The translations under genes were made by a program, and so were the position numbers. The notes beneath the pieces are model-generated. The model saw nothing but the letters and a program-made list of their open reading frames with translations, made no database searches and had not been told where the DNA came from. Below, in pieces: positions 8,664 to 17,290 of a stretch of DNA of 64,000 nt; positions within the stretch are counted from its first letter, which is position 1, and each line of letters begins with the position of its first letter. The DNA comes from JALZAQ01 sp038253885 (GTDB lineage Bacteria; Gemmatimonadota; Gemmatimonadetes; Gemmatimonadales; Gemmatimonadaceae), in NCBI GenBank assembly GCA_038253885.1, contig JBBSGP010000008.1:1-64000 (forward strand). The letters run 5' to 3'.

Positions 8664-9530
8664 TCATGGTGAGGAGCACCGGCTCAGTATCACTTGCACG
8701 CTCGGGCGCGGTATCAACTCGCCCTCGATCTCGCCGGCGCCCTCCGCGACGAAGTACGAGATGACCGAGTATTTATACAGTCCCGGCTTGAGTCCCTGAT
8801 CGACAAATGATGTACCGCGAACGGGCTGCGTGGTGATCGGCGCATTGTCCCGGAACACCTTGTATCCGGTCGCGTCGGGTGCGGCCTGCCAGTTGAGCGT
8901 CACGGTGGTGCCTGCTGCCGTCGACGCCGTGATCCACGCCGGTGGAAGCCCAGGTGGCATCGTGACCGTTGTCACCTCGCTCGTGCTGCTCCGATACGGC
9001 CCGCTATCCGGATACGTGGTCACCACCGAATACGTGTACGTGGTCTTTGGACGGCGACCGGTATCAACGAAGCTCTTCGTGGGCAGCGCAACGCTGGCAC
9101 TGGCCCATGGGATCGGCAGCGCCGCTGAAGATGCTCCCCCGGCAGAATAGGCTCCCCCGAGGACCGGCCCGGTTGGCATCCGCGACGCCGTGGGATCCAC
9201 GACTATCACCATATTCGGCGTCACGGCGATGGTGTTGACCAGCGAGCGCGTGCTCACCGCGCCCTCGCTCCGGTAGAGCTGATACCCGTTCGCGGCCGGG
9301 ATCTGGGACCACACCACCCTGGTCGACGTCGGACCGAGCGCCCTCCCGTAAATCATTCCCGGCGCGGGCCCCGCCGGTCGGGCATCCTTGGTGATGCGCT
9401 CCCCTCGAGGCAGAGCCACACCCGGGAGGGGCACGCGCCCTGTCGGCTGGGCCGTCGCGAGACCGGGCAGCGCAAGAGCCAGCCCGTGAAAAGCTGCAAC
9501 ACCCACGCAGAAAATCAGACGTACAGTCAT
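8664..9530 (-). CDS. Secreted protein with two fibronectin-III-like domains
   Basis: 288 residues with a signal peptide (1-27, ending GLATAQ). Two FN3-like units are recognisable by the W-x(3-6)-A-x2-Y pattern: STRVVWSQIPAANGYQLYR (about 68-86) and TVTLNWQAAPDATGYKVFR (about 210-228). No catalytic motif is visible. AAAAGGAGAT just before the ATG supports the start. The same FN3-like unit occurs in the dipeptidase-like gene upstream and in the gene at 12328, so it is probably an extracellular binding or scaffold component of this run. Confidence 0.75.
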   Translation of the reverse strand: MTVRLIFCVGVAAFHGLALALPGLATAQPTGRVPLPGVALPRGERITKDARPAGPAPGMIYGRALGPTSTRVVWSQIPAANGYQLYRSEGAVSTRSLVNTIAVTPNMVIVVDPTASRMPTGPVLGGAYSAGGASSAALPIPWASASVALPTKSFVDTGRRPKTTYTYSVVTTYPDSGPYRSSTSEVTTVTMPPGLPPAWITASTAAGTTVTLNWQAAPDATGYKVFRDNAPITTQPVRGTSFVDQGLKPGLYKYSVISYFVAEGAGEIEGELIPRPSVQVILSRCSSP

Positions 9531-9552
9531 GAGCGGATCTCCTTTTCAGACG

Positions 9553-12303
9553 CTACTGGACGTTGACCTTCTTCGCCTCGATGCGCTCCCACATGTGCCA
9601 GAAGTAGTTCGCGTTCCGGAGCAGGTGGTTGTCCACAAGGTCGGCGCCGGTGAAACTGTTTCCAAGGGAGGTATTGGTATGAACGTCCTTCACGAAATCA
9701 GCCATCATCCCATAGTGGGCGACGCCGTCGGTGTTGTAGTCCCAGGACTTTGAGCCGGAGCTGCTCTTCTGGAACGACGGGCCATACACCACCCTGTTTC
9801 CGCCGCCGGGCATAGGACCCTTCACGAGGCCGTTCAGGTCAGTACCGAACGAGACGGCGCCGCTCTCGTAGGTTGCTTTCGTTGGGTCCGGATTCAGATA
9901 CCCCATATCCTTCATCGCCGTTTGGTAAAGTCGCGCCCATTGGCTTGAATGCACGCCGTCTGACCCAAGCCCGAACATCCCGTGCAGCTTGCTGATCTTC
10001 TCCAGCTGAAGCGGCGTCCGGCTGTTCTCCGCGTCCGAGCCTGCGAGGCCCCGAATGCCGGTGTGGCCGGAAACGATCGGGTAGCCGAACGACTCCGCGA
10101 TCTCGAGCGTCGCGTCCGCGGACTGTTGCGACATGTGGTCGATGTCCACGATCATTCCGCGCTTCATCATCTCCTTGATCGCGAAGATGCCCTGCAGCGT
10201 GAGGCCGCGCGCATTCCGGTGGCCCCCGCTCTTCCCGACCTCACCAGGCTTGGGGCAGACCGGACCCGGGCCCGACCGACGGAGAGGATCTAGCCCTATC
10301 TTCACGTATGCCACGGCAGCGCGCAGCGGGTCGTACCCGTCTTTGTAGCTGTACGTGATGTTGTCCTGCACGTTGGCGCACTCGATGTCCCAGTAGTGCC
10401 CCGCCTCGCGGAGATTCGCCGTGTTGAAGTCATCCTTGTAGATCGCCGTTCCGCCGAACGCATTGTCCATGACGTGGATCGGCAGGACGTACCTCACGCC
10501 GAGGTTGTACAAGCGCTGGATCTCGCCCGAGATGATGGGTCCGCCTGCTGGAGAGGATAGCAGCGTGGGCGGCAGTTTGTTGAAGTTGCCAATGTTGTCG
10601 ATCTCGACACCAAGCACGACCGCGATCTTGTTCAGCTGAACGATGCGCTTGATGTCCGCCGCACCGAGCGCGATCTCCATGAAGTCGGCGTGGCGGCCGA
10701 CGAAGGACTTGATCTCGGCCAACTGGAGGTCGGCGGACGCCTTGTCGTCAGTCGGTCCGTCACCGGGTCCGGAGGTCGCATCGGCCAGAGTCGTGTTGTT
10801 CGTCGCGAGCGCCACCATCACCCGGAGGCCGCCATCGCGCGCGCGCTTGACCCACTCGAACCACATCTTCTGGTGCGTGATGTCGTTCCACTTCGGCCAC
10901 TGGATGAAATCCGGGTACCCCGTGGCGGCACCTGGGGTGACTAGCGCGTTGTTCCCTTCCTGAAACTTCTCGTGAAGCAGCTTCCGGATCTCGTCTCCGC
11001 ACTGGAAATTCAGCGCATTCCAGCCTCCGTGCGTTGGCCTGTCATCACCCAGCGCTTGCGCCATCGTCGTCGCCCGTACGCCCTTATTGCATGACGCGTC
11101 CGCAGGAAGGAGCGATCCGACGTCCACGCCGCCCTGGACCAGCTTGCCGCCGAACGCGAGGTTGACCATTGGATGGGTGTGCAGATCGGCCCAACCGGAG
11201 AGAAGCATCTCCACCGTCAGTTGCGCGGAAGGAAATTCCGTCGCTGGCGTCGACACGGCCGATCCCTGCACGGCACCGGGCCCGGAATCGTAGATGGTCC
11301 CCACCAGCCATTTCTGCAGTCCGATCGGAGCGCTGGTCACAGTGTAGGACGTGTCCCCGTTGACTTTTACGCCTCCGTTGGAAGACCCGGGACCGAGCAC
11401 CAGGTAGTAGGAGGCTCCGGGGACGGCTGACCAGGCGAGATGGACTTGCCCGTTTCCCGTTTGCGTGGCGGTCAATCCGGACGGGTTGACGGCGGGTGGC
11501 GTGGTGAACGGCACTTCGGTGTAGGCTTCGCGGCCGTCAGGGTAGATCGCGTCCACCATGTAGGTGTACGCGGTGGCTGGGCGGACGCCGGTGTCGTACC
11601 AGCGCACGTCGGTGGCAGCGAGCTTCACTTGCTGAACCGGCGCATTGGCCTGCTTGCGCGCGACGACATAAGAGGCCACTCCCGCCACCGGCTTCCACAC
11701 CACTGTTGCCGTGGCCGGGGTGCCGGTAACGGAGACTCCGGTCGGGGCCGGCGGCGACGCCAATTTGGCCGCGATCGCTCCGCTCATCGGCGTTGGTGCT
11801 CGCATCACGGGCACCCCTGCTTTGGTGATCGCCGACGGCGGTGCCGCCAGTGTAGCGGGAGCGGGGGCAACAGTCACTGGCGTTGCAACCGCTGGCGCAC
11901 CGGTCGGCGTCGCGACGGGCGGCAAGGTCCAGGTCGTCGTCGCCACGCTACTCGTCCCCTCGAGCTGCGCGGTCACCTCGAAGACATAGATGCCCGGCTG
12001 CGGAAATCCCTGTTTTTCCGGACCGATGTCGGTCCACGTCGTTGTCGTGAGATCCGACACCGCGTTGTTGCAACATTTCGGATCGTCCTGCTTCCAGCGC
12101 TTGACGCTGTAGCTCACCGCACCCTTGACCGGCTGCCAGGTCACCGTCGCCGACGCAGACGTTCCGGTCACCTCGACGCCCGTGGCCGCCGTCCGCTGCG
12201 CGCGAGCAACGGCGGGCGCGATCGCGAGGGCGCTCATCAGCGCCAGCAGCGTTGCGGCACGGCCGCCGGTGCGCCTGATAGATTCCCTGTCCGAGTGTGT
12301 CAT
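9553..12303 (-). CDS. Secreted FN3 / M19-like metal-dependent hydrolase
   Basis: 916 residues. A signal peptide (to about 36, ending AVARAQ) is followed by three FN3-like units around 43-125, 188-268 and 274-352, with Pro/Ala/Thr linkers between. The C-terminal half (about 365-915) looks like an amidohydrolase-superfamily membrane-dipeptidase (M19-like) domain: DLHTHPM (H375, H377), VLGVEID (E567), PIHVMDN (H610), DIDHMS (H723), SGHTGI (H747) and FGTDLNG (D822) are placed as a metal site would require. The first motif is HxH rather than the HxD usual in M19, so substrate class is uncertain. ACGGAGAG before the ATG supports the start. Confidence 0.8.
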   Translation of the reverse strand: MTHSDRESIRRTGGRAATLLALMSALAIAPAVARAQRTAATGVEVTGTSASATVTWQPVKGAVSYSVKRWKQDDPKCCNNAVSDLTTTTWTDIGPEKQGFPQPGIYVFEVTAQLEGTSSVATTTWTLPPVATPTGAPAVATPVTVAPAPATLAAPPSAITKAGVPVMRAPTPMSGAIAAKLASPPAPTGVSVTGTPATATVVWKPVAGVASYVVARKQANAPVQQVKLAATDVRWYDTGVRPATAYTYMVDAIYPDGREAYTEVPFTTPPAVNPSGLTATQTGNGQVHLAWSAVPGASYYLVLGPGSSNGGVKVNGDTSYTVTSAPIGLQKWLVGTIYDSGPGAVQGSAVSTPATEFPSAQLTVEMLLSGWADLHTHPMVNLAFGGKLVQGGVDVGSLLPADASCNKGVRATTMAQALGDDRPTHGGWNALNFQCGDEIRKLLHEKFQEGNNALVTPGAATGYPDFIQWPKWNDITHQKMWFEWVKRARDGGLRVMVALATNNTTLADATSGPGDGPTDDKASADLQLAEIKSFVGRHADFMEIALGAADIKRIVQLNKIAVVLGVEIDNIGNFNKLPPTLLSSPAGGPIISGEIQRLYNLGVRYVLPIHVMDNAFGGTAIYKDDFNTANLREAGHYWDIECANVQDNITYSYKDGYDPLRAAVAYVKIGLDPLRRSGPGPVCPKPGEVGKSGGHRNARGLTLQGIFAIKEMMKRGMIVDIDHMSQQSADATLEIAESFGYPIVSGHTGIRGLAGSDAENSRTPLQLEKISKLHGMFGLGSDGVHSSQWARLYQTAMKDMGYLNPDPTKATYESGAVSFGTDLNGLVKGPMPGGGNRVVYGPSFQKSSSGSKSWDYNTDGVAHYGMMADFVKDVHTNTSLGNSFTGADLVDNHLLRNANYFWHMWERIEAKKVNVQ

Positions 12304-12327
12304 CGAGCTCTCCGTTGGATGTAGTGC

Positions 12328-12765
12328 CTACCGCAGATCGAACGACAGTTGCGTTGGCGCCGTGAAATCGCCGGTGTCAGCCGGACCGAAAATCGAAACA
12401 ACCTTCCATGAATGGCTCCCTTCGGGGAGCGAGACGTCGAACGTCACCTGGTCCGGCTTCCAGCTCGCGGCGTTCGCGGCCGTCACCCGGTACTCGCGCG
12501 ATTGCACGGCCCACGACTGAGCGCCGGTCCACTTGCCCACCAGCAGATAGGTGGTACAGCCGGGCACCTGCTCCCACTCGAAGCGGATGCGAGGCGGGAC
12601 GCCGACAGTGGTGCGGGTCAGCAATTCGAGCGCGCGGAGAAATGTTGGATTGCGCACCGCCGGCGACGCCACCGCATGAGGTCGCGCGATCTGCGGCGAA
12701 GGCGCTTGCGCGCGTATCGACGCGACAACCGCGAGCGCGAGGACGATCGCGACACGACCGATCAT
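12328..12765 (-). CDS. Small secreted FN3-like protein
   Basis: 145 residues from the ATG at 12765, which overlaps the upstream gene's TGA (ATGA). A signal peptide (MIGRVAIVLALAVVASIRAQ) is followed by a single domain with RIRFEWEQVPGCTTYLLVG, the same W-x-x-V-P-G-x-x-x-Y signature as the FN3-like units in the two downstream genes, and an SWKVVSIF strand near the end. No enzyme motif is visible. The short overlap indicates translational coupling with the gene at 12762. The function is unknown; its place in the run suggests a shared extracellular assembly. Confidence 0.7.
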   Translation of the reverse strand: MIGRVAIVLALAVVASIRAQAPSPQIARPHAVASPAVRNPTFLRALELLTRTTVGVPPRIRFEWEQVPGCTTYLLVGKWTGAQSWAVQSREYRVTAANAASWKPDQVTFDVSLPEGSHSWKVVSIFGPADTGDFTAPTQLSFDLR

Positions 12766-13235
12766 GGGATCGGACGCTCGGCGTAATTGTTCGACGGCTG
12801 CGGATCGGGCGTGTCGCTCGTCACGAACGCGGCAAAGCGGCCGTGGATCGCCGCGCCACCGGTGGTCGTGACGGTGATCTCGCGAAGACCGCGCACGGGA
12901 ATGTCGCCGAGATCGCACGTCACGCGCGCGATCAGCCCCGCGATGGCGCTCGGGCTCGGCCGGCACCCCGCCGGCATGCGCAGCACGCCGACGCCGATGG
13001 GGAGAAGGATCTCGAGACGGGTGGCGCGTGCTTCCTCATCGTTGTCGCTCGTCACGACGATGACGGCCGAGAGCGGACCGCCCTTACCCTTGAGGGCGGT
13101 GACGTCGAGCGACTGCACCCTCACGTCGGCCTGCCAGACTTTCTGCGCTGGCTCGGCGCGCCCGGCCGTGAGGAAGAGCGTCGCGATCGCGAGCATCGGA
13201 ACACCCGCCCAGCCCACCTGGGCGGCTCGAGTCAT
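12762..13235 (-). CDS. Secreted beta-rich protein of unknown function
   Basis: 157 residues with a signal peptide (AQVGWAGVPMLAIATLFLTAG). The mature part is beta-rich and resembles the loosely defined DUF11/CARDB-type adhesive folds: VVTSDNDEEAR, a CDLGDIPVRG strand and a C-terminal SDTPDPQPSNNYAE with the NN often seen in such domains. I do not recognise a specific family. Its ATG overlaps the stop of the OmpA-like gene (ATGA) and its own stop overlaps the next start, so three genes are stitched together translationally. Confidence 0.65.
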   Translation of the reverse strand: MTRAAQVGWAGVPMLAIATLFLTAGRAEPAQKVWQADVRVQSLDVTALKGKGGPLSAVIVVTSDNDEEARATRLEILLPIGVGVLRMPAGCRPSPSAIAGLIARVTCDLGDIPVRGLREITVTTTGGAAIHGRFAAFVTSDTPDPQPSNNYAERPIP

Positions 13236-14269
13236 GGCGCGAGCTCCTTTGGCATGCGAAGGATCTCGACCCGCGCATCGCCCACCCGTGGTGCCGCACT
13301 CTTCGGATCGAGGCCGGACGGCAGCACGCCCCGCGCGATCACACGCGGCGGAGTGACGCCCACGGCGAGCAGATTAGCCGCCACCCTGGCAAGGCGGCGC
13401 AGAGCGAGACTGGCGTCGGGAGCTGCCGAGCCGTCCGACTCGGCGGGGACGTTCAGGAGAAACTGTCCCTCCGTGCCCTGCAGCGCCTCCGCGAGCATGC
13501 CGAAGTCCTTCTCGAAGCCCGGCGCCAACTCGTCACTTCCCTCCACGAACCGCACACTCTTGAGCCGGAGGACGCCGTGCTGCAGGTCCTGGCTCATGCT
13601 CTCCTTGCTCTGCTGGCCGCGGCCGAACCTGCCGCCAAATCGCGACAGCGCGCCCCGCGCCATCGGCGCCGCGGCGATCGCGCCGGTGATCATCATCCCC
13701 TGAGGGGTCGCTGACAGAATCGTCCCGACCCCCATGTGCGACTGCTGGCCGGCCTGCGCCGCCTGCATGCTCGCTGTCGCCTCCTCGACGGTGCCGCAAC
13801 GGTACTGCGGGACTCCGGCGACTGATGCGACAGCGACCGTCGTGTCCTGCTTCTGACCGCGCGCTCGACGTTTCGCCGCATCGACGAGCACGCCACCCGG
13901 AGTCGGTATCGTCGGCATGCCGCCGCCTCTCGACAGCAGGCCACCCATCCCCGACGGCTGCGCCGGCGCGGTCGGGGCTACCGGATACGCGACGAGCCCG
14001 GCTGCGCAGGTAGGTGGCATCCCTGGCACTCCTCCCGCCATCAGGGCGGCCGCCGTCCCAGCGTGCTTGCCAAGCACGGTGTCAGCGAGCGATCCAGCGG
14101 ACGCCGTCACCACCGTATCTGCCAAGTTTTTCACGGCGTGCTTTGCGCGAGCGGTCGCGCTCGTCTTCTGCGTCTTGTGCGGAACGGAGGTCGACGAGGG
14201 GATCTGCGCCGAGGCAGCCGCCACGAGAAAGAGCGGCAGGCCAAGAAAAACAGATGATCGATGCCACAT
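13232..14269 (-). CDS. Exported protein with OmpA-like C-terminus
   Basis: 345 residues from the ATG at 14269 (GAGGCGG upstream; a longer frame runs into the divergent regulator's upstream region and is rejected). The signal peptide is MWHRSSVFLGLPLFLVAAASAQ. A low-complexity Ala/Gly/Met region spans about 50-230. The last 95 residues resemble an OmpA/MotB-type domain: VRFVEGSDELAPGFEKDFG, then LLNVPAESDGS, an SLALRRLARVAANL helix and VIARGVLPSG. It is the first gene of the minus-strand secreted run and faces the BTAD regulators across 147 bp. Periplasmic peptidoglycan association is inferred from the OmpA-like part, whose match is moderate. Confidence 0.65.
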   Translation of the reverse strand: MWHRSSVFLGLPLFLVAAASAQIPSSTSVPHKTQKTSATARAKHAVKNLADTVVTASAGSLADTVLGKHAGTAAALMAGGVPGMPPTCAAGLVAYPVAPTAPAQPSGMGGLLSRGGGMPTIPTPGGVLVDAAKRRARGQKQDTTVAVASVAGVPQYRCGTVEEATASMQAAQAGQQSHMGVGTILSATPQGMMITGAIAAAPMARGALSRFGGRFGRGQQSKESMSQDLQHGVLRLKSVRFVEGSDELAPGFEKDFGMLAEALQGTEGQFLLNVPAESDGSAAPDASLALRRLARVAANLLAVGVTPPRVIARGVLPSGLDPKSAAPRVGDARVEILRMPKELAP

Positions 14270-14367
14270 GGGACCGCCTCGCTGGAGAATCGAGCCACCT
14301 GCCGCCGCTCTTGCTTGCCTCCGCTCGAGCCGTCGGCTAAGATCGGGGAGCAAACTGGCGGGGAGGT

Positions 14368-14407
14368 GTCATCTCGCCATCAGCGAGCCTGTCATCTCCT
14401 GTCATCT
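14368..14407. promoter_or_regulatory. Three direct GTCATCT repeats between divergent operons
   Basis: GTCATCT occurs at 14368-14374, 14391-14397 and 14401-14407, spaced 23 and 10 bp start to start, that is about two turns and one turn of the helix. The repeats lie in the 147-bp region between the OmpA-like gene and the first BTAD regulator. SARP-type regulators are known to bind short direct repeats with helical spacing, so these may be autoregulatory operators; this is inference. Confidence 0.4.
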
Positions 14408-14416
14408 GGTCGTAAG

Positions 14417-17290
14417 GTGCTGCGGCTCAATACCCTGGGCGGGCTCTGGATTGAGAGCGCGAACGCGGGCACCCAGGATGGACCGCGCCCGCGCAGCCTC
14501 GCGTTGCTCGCGATTCTGGCGGCCGCAGGGCCCAAAGGTCTGAGTCGCGACCAGCTGCTCGCCGTGCTGTGGCCCGACAGCACCACCGACCGGGCTCGAC
14601 ACGCCCTTTCGCAGACGCTGTACAGCCTCAGACAGGACCTTGGCATTGCCGTGGTTCTGGCGACGCCCGACCCTCGCCTCGATCCCGCTCGGATCACTTC
14701 CGATCTCGAGGAGTTCCGGAGCGCCGTCGCCGCCGGAGACTGGGCGCGGGCCGCAACTCTCTACGCCGGTCCCTTCCTCGAGGGCTTCTACCTGAGCGAT
14801 GCCCCTCAGTTCGAGCGATGGGCCGAAGAGGAGCGTGCTCACCTGGCGCGCAGTGGCGAGCGAGCACTGGAACACGTCGCTCGCTCAGGGGCCGCCGAGG
14901 GCCGGCTCGACGATTCGGCAGCGAGTTGGCGCCGGCTCACTCGACTCGATCCCCTGAGTGGCCTCTACGCGACCGCGTATATGGAAGCGATCTCTGGTCA
15001 GGGCGATCGCGCCGGAGCGCTAGCGCACGGCAAGGCTCACATGGAGCTGGTTCGACAGGAGCTCGACAGCGACCCCGATCCGTCCGTGCTGCGGCTGGTC
15101 GCCAGACTGAAGGGATCGGGCTCTGTCCCCGACGTCGAGCCTCCAGCGACGGTCGTCGAGCACGTGCCTCGACCGGATTCCCAACCGACAGACACGCGTC
15201 CAACGGTCCAGGGAGGCGTGCGTCGTGTGCTATCACCCCGCCTTCGGCTGGGTGTGGAAGCGGGAATCGCGGCCCTGGCTCTTGTAGTCGCGGCGATGGT
15301 GTGGCGAACGTCATCGGCCGGCGCGGCATCGGACAAATCTCCGGTGCTCGCCGTCGGACAGGTTCGAGATCTGGTGACGCCGGACTCGGCCCAGTTGGGC
15401 GGCGTGCTGAGCGAGATGCTGGCGACCAGTCTCGGCCGTCTCACGCGTCTCCAGGTGATCGCGAACTCGCGGATCCTCGAGCTTGTCCCCCGCGGCGCCG
15501 ATACCGTACGTGCCGCGAGAACGGATGCCGCGCGCCGTGCTGGCGCCACCGAGGTTCTCGAGGGGGAGCTCATTCCCCTCCCCGACCGCCAGATCCGCCT
15601 CGAGCTCAGGCGTGTGGACATGGAGCGCGGTATCGTGCGCCGCGGCTATCAGCTCAGCGGCACCGACCGGATGGCGCTCCTCGACAGCATCACTGTGCTC
15701 ATCGCGGCCGACCTGCGGCTCCCGGCTCCGGTCGCGACGCTCGCCGATGTCAGCACGCGGTCACCGATCGCGTATCGACTCTACGAGGAAGGCCTAAGGG
15801 CGTTCTTCCAGTTCGACTCGTACGCGGCGAATCGGCTGTTCAACGCGGCCATCGGCGAAGATTCGAGCTTCGCCATGGCGACGTATTACGCATGGCTCAC
15901 CCAATTGCCGAGCAACAGCTCGACCCAGGACGCCGTGGCGGATCGCGCCGTCGCCCTCGCCTCGCACGCGTCGGACCGCGACCGCCTTCTCATTCTCACT
16001 CATGTGGGATTCGCGCGTTCGGATCTGAGGGCTCGCCCCGCTGCGGAATCGCTCGCCGCCCTTTTCCCGAACGATCCGGAAGCACTGATTCGAGCGGCAC
16101 AGGTCATCTACGAGCTTCCGCGCGCGACAGTCCTGTTGAATCGCTCAATCGCGATCGACTCGGCCGCGGCCGCGGGTGCCACTGCCGTGTGCCGCCTCTG
16201 TGCGGCCTTCAGCCAATTGTCACGGCGATACGATGAGGCCGACTCGGTGCAGGCGGTCGAGCAGACGCTCCGGCGCTGGAGCCGCCTGCGGCCAACGGAC
16301 TACGGGCCATGGGCCACGCTGTCCGATTACCTCGTCGGCTTGGGGAGACGGGCGGATGCGGAGGTGGCTATGCACCGCGCCGAGTCAGTCGGAGCACCCA
16401 GGGGACTGAAGAACGATTTCAAGCTCGTCTGGACGCTTCGATCCGACGATCTCGATGCGGCGGACCAGATCTGCCGGACAGGCCTGACCACGACGGAAGG
16501 GGAAGAGTTCGAGCGCTACCGCTGGTTGTGCACGATAGGCCTTCGGATGCAGGGCCGCCACCTTTATGCGCTGGCGCTCACGCGAGGAGGGCATATTCCC
16601 GGAACGCGAGTCGTGCATCGAAGTGGCTCACCGGACCGGGTGAACGAAGCCCTTCTGGACATGGAGATGGGCCGGCCACTCGCGGCCGCGAATCAGTTCC
16701 AGGAGCTGGCGCTCGCGGCTTCGAGGAGTGGCAGTCTCTCGCCGGGTCTCATCGCCCGCTCGATCGCGTGGAATCTCACGCTGTCCGCCACCGCAGCCGC
16801 GGCGGGCGACGACACGGTTCGCGTTCGCTCGCTGGCCGATTCCGCGCAGGAGATGGGACGCCGCAGCCTCTACGGCCGCGACCCGTTGCTGCATCACTTC
16901 CTGCGCGGATTGCTGCTCGCCCGAGCGCAGCAGCACGAGGCAGCCGTGAGAGAATTCCGTGCGGCGATGTACTCGCCGTCGGAGGGCTACACGCGGATCA
17001 ACTACGAGATGGCGCGGAGCCTGCTCGCCCTCCGCCGTCCCGCCGAGGCCATCCCGATTCTCCGGGCACCGCTGCACGGCGGGCTCGAGGGTTCAGGGTT
17101 GTACCTCACCCGCACCGAGACGCACGAGCTTCTCGCGCGGGCGTTCGACGCGGCCGGGCAGCCAGACAGCGCGGCGGCCCACTACGCCATCGTCGAGAAG
17201 GCGTGGCGCGCCGCGGACCCCGCGCTCCTGCCGCGGCACGACGCCGCCCGCTCCTGGCTCGTCAGAGCAGGTCGTCCGCTCCAGCCGTGA
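14417..17290 (+). CDS. Membrane-anchored BTAD/SARP-like transcriptional regulator with TPRs
   Basis: 957 residues from a GTG at 14417, chosen because the frame then opens VLRLNTLGGLWI as AfsR/SARP-type regulators do; longer frames overlap the divergent gene. An N-terminal winged helix (about 1-95, LSRDQLLAVLWPDSTTDRARHAL) and a bacterial transcriptional activation domain (about 100-235, WARAATLYAGPFLEGF) are followed by a single membrane segment near 275-295. The C-terminal part has a region related to the TolB/FlgO-like signalling domain (VLAVGQVRDLVTPDSAQ) and a long helical TPR-like array to the end. DNA binding at the membrane with extracytoplasmic sensing is inferred. The stop overlaps the next gene (GTGA), so the pair is coupled. 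Confidence 0.8.
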   Translation: MLRLNTLGGLWIESANAGTQDGPRPRSLALLAILAAAGPKGLSRDQLLAVLWPDSTTDRARHALSQTLYSLRQDLGIAVVLATPDPRLDPARITSDLEEFRSAVAAGDWARAATLYAGPFLEGFYLSDAPQFERWAEEERAHLARSGERALEHVARSGAAEGRLDDSAASWRRLTRLDPLSGLYATAYMEAISGQGDRAGALAHGKAHMELVRQELDSDPDPSVLRLVARLKGSGSVPDVEPPATVVEHVPRPDSQPTDTRPTVQGGVRRVLSPRLRLGVEAGIAALALVVAAMVWRTSSAGAASDKSPVLAVGQVRDLVTPDSAQLGGVLSEMLATSLGRLTRLQVIANSRILELVPRGADTVRAARTDAARRAGATEVLEGELIPLPDRQIRLELRRVDMERGIVRRGYQLSGTDRMALLDSITVLIAADLRLPAPVATLADVSTRSPIAYRLYEEGLRAFFQFDSYAANRLFNAAIGEDSSFAMATYYAWLTQLPSNSSTQDAVADRAVALASHASDRDRLLILTHVGFARSDLRARPAAESLAALFPNDPEALIRAAQVIYELPRATVLLNRSIAIDSAAAAGATAVCRLCAAFSQLSRRYDEADSVQAVEQTLRRWSRLRPTDYGPWATLSDYLVGLGRRADAEVAMHRAESVGAPRGLKNDFKLVWTLRSDDLDAADQICRTGLTTTEGEEFERYRWLCTIGLRMQGRHLYALALTRGGHIPGTRVVHRSGSPDRVNEALLDMEMGRPLAAANQFQELALAASRSGSLSPGLIARSIAWNLTLSATAAAAGDDTVRVRSLADSAQEMGRRSLYGRDPLLHHFLRGLLLARAQQHEAAVREFRAAMYSPSEGYTRINYEMARSLLALRRPAEAIPILRAPLHGGLEGSGLYLTRTETHELLARAFDAAGQPDSAAAHYAIVEKAWRAADPALLPRHDAARSWLVRAGRPLQP

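Noticed and set aside
12328..12966. 212-codon form of the small FN3-like gene
   Set aside because: The first 67 codons are Arg/His-rich shadow of the upstream gene; the ATG at 12765 starts a clean signal peptide and overlaps the upstream stop.
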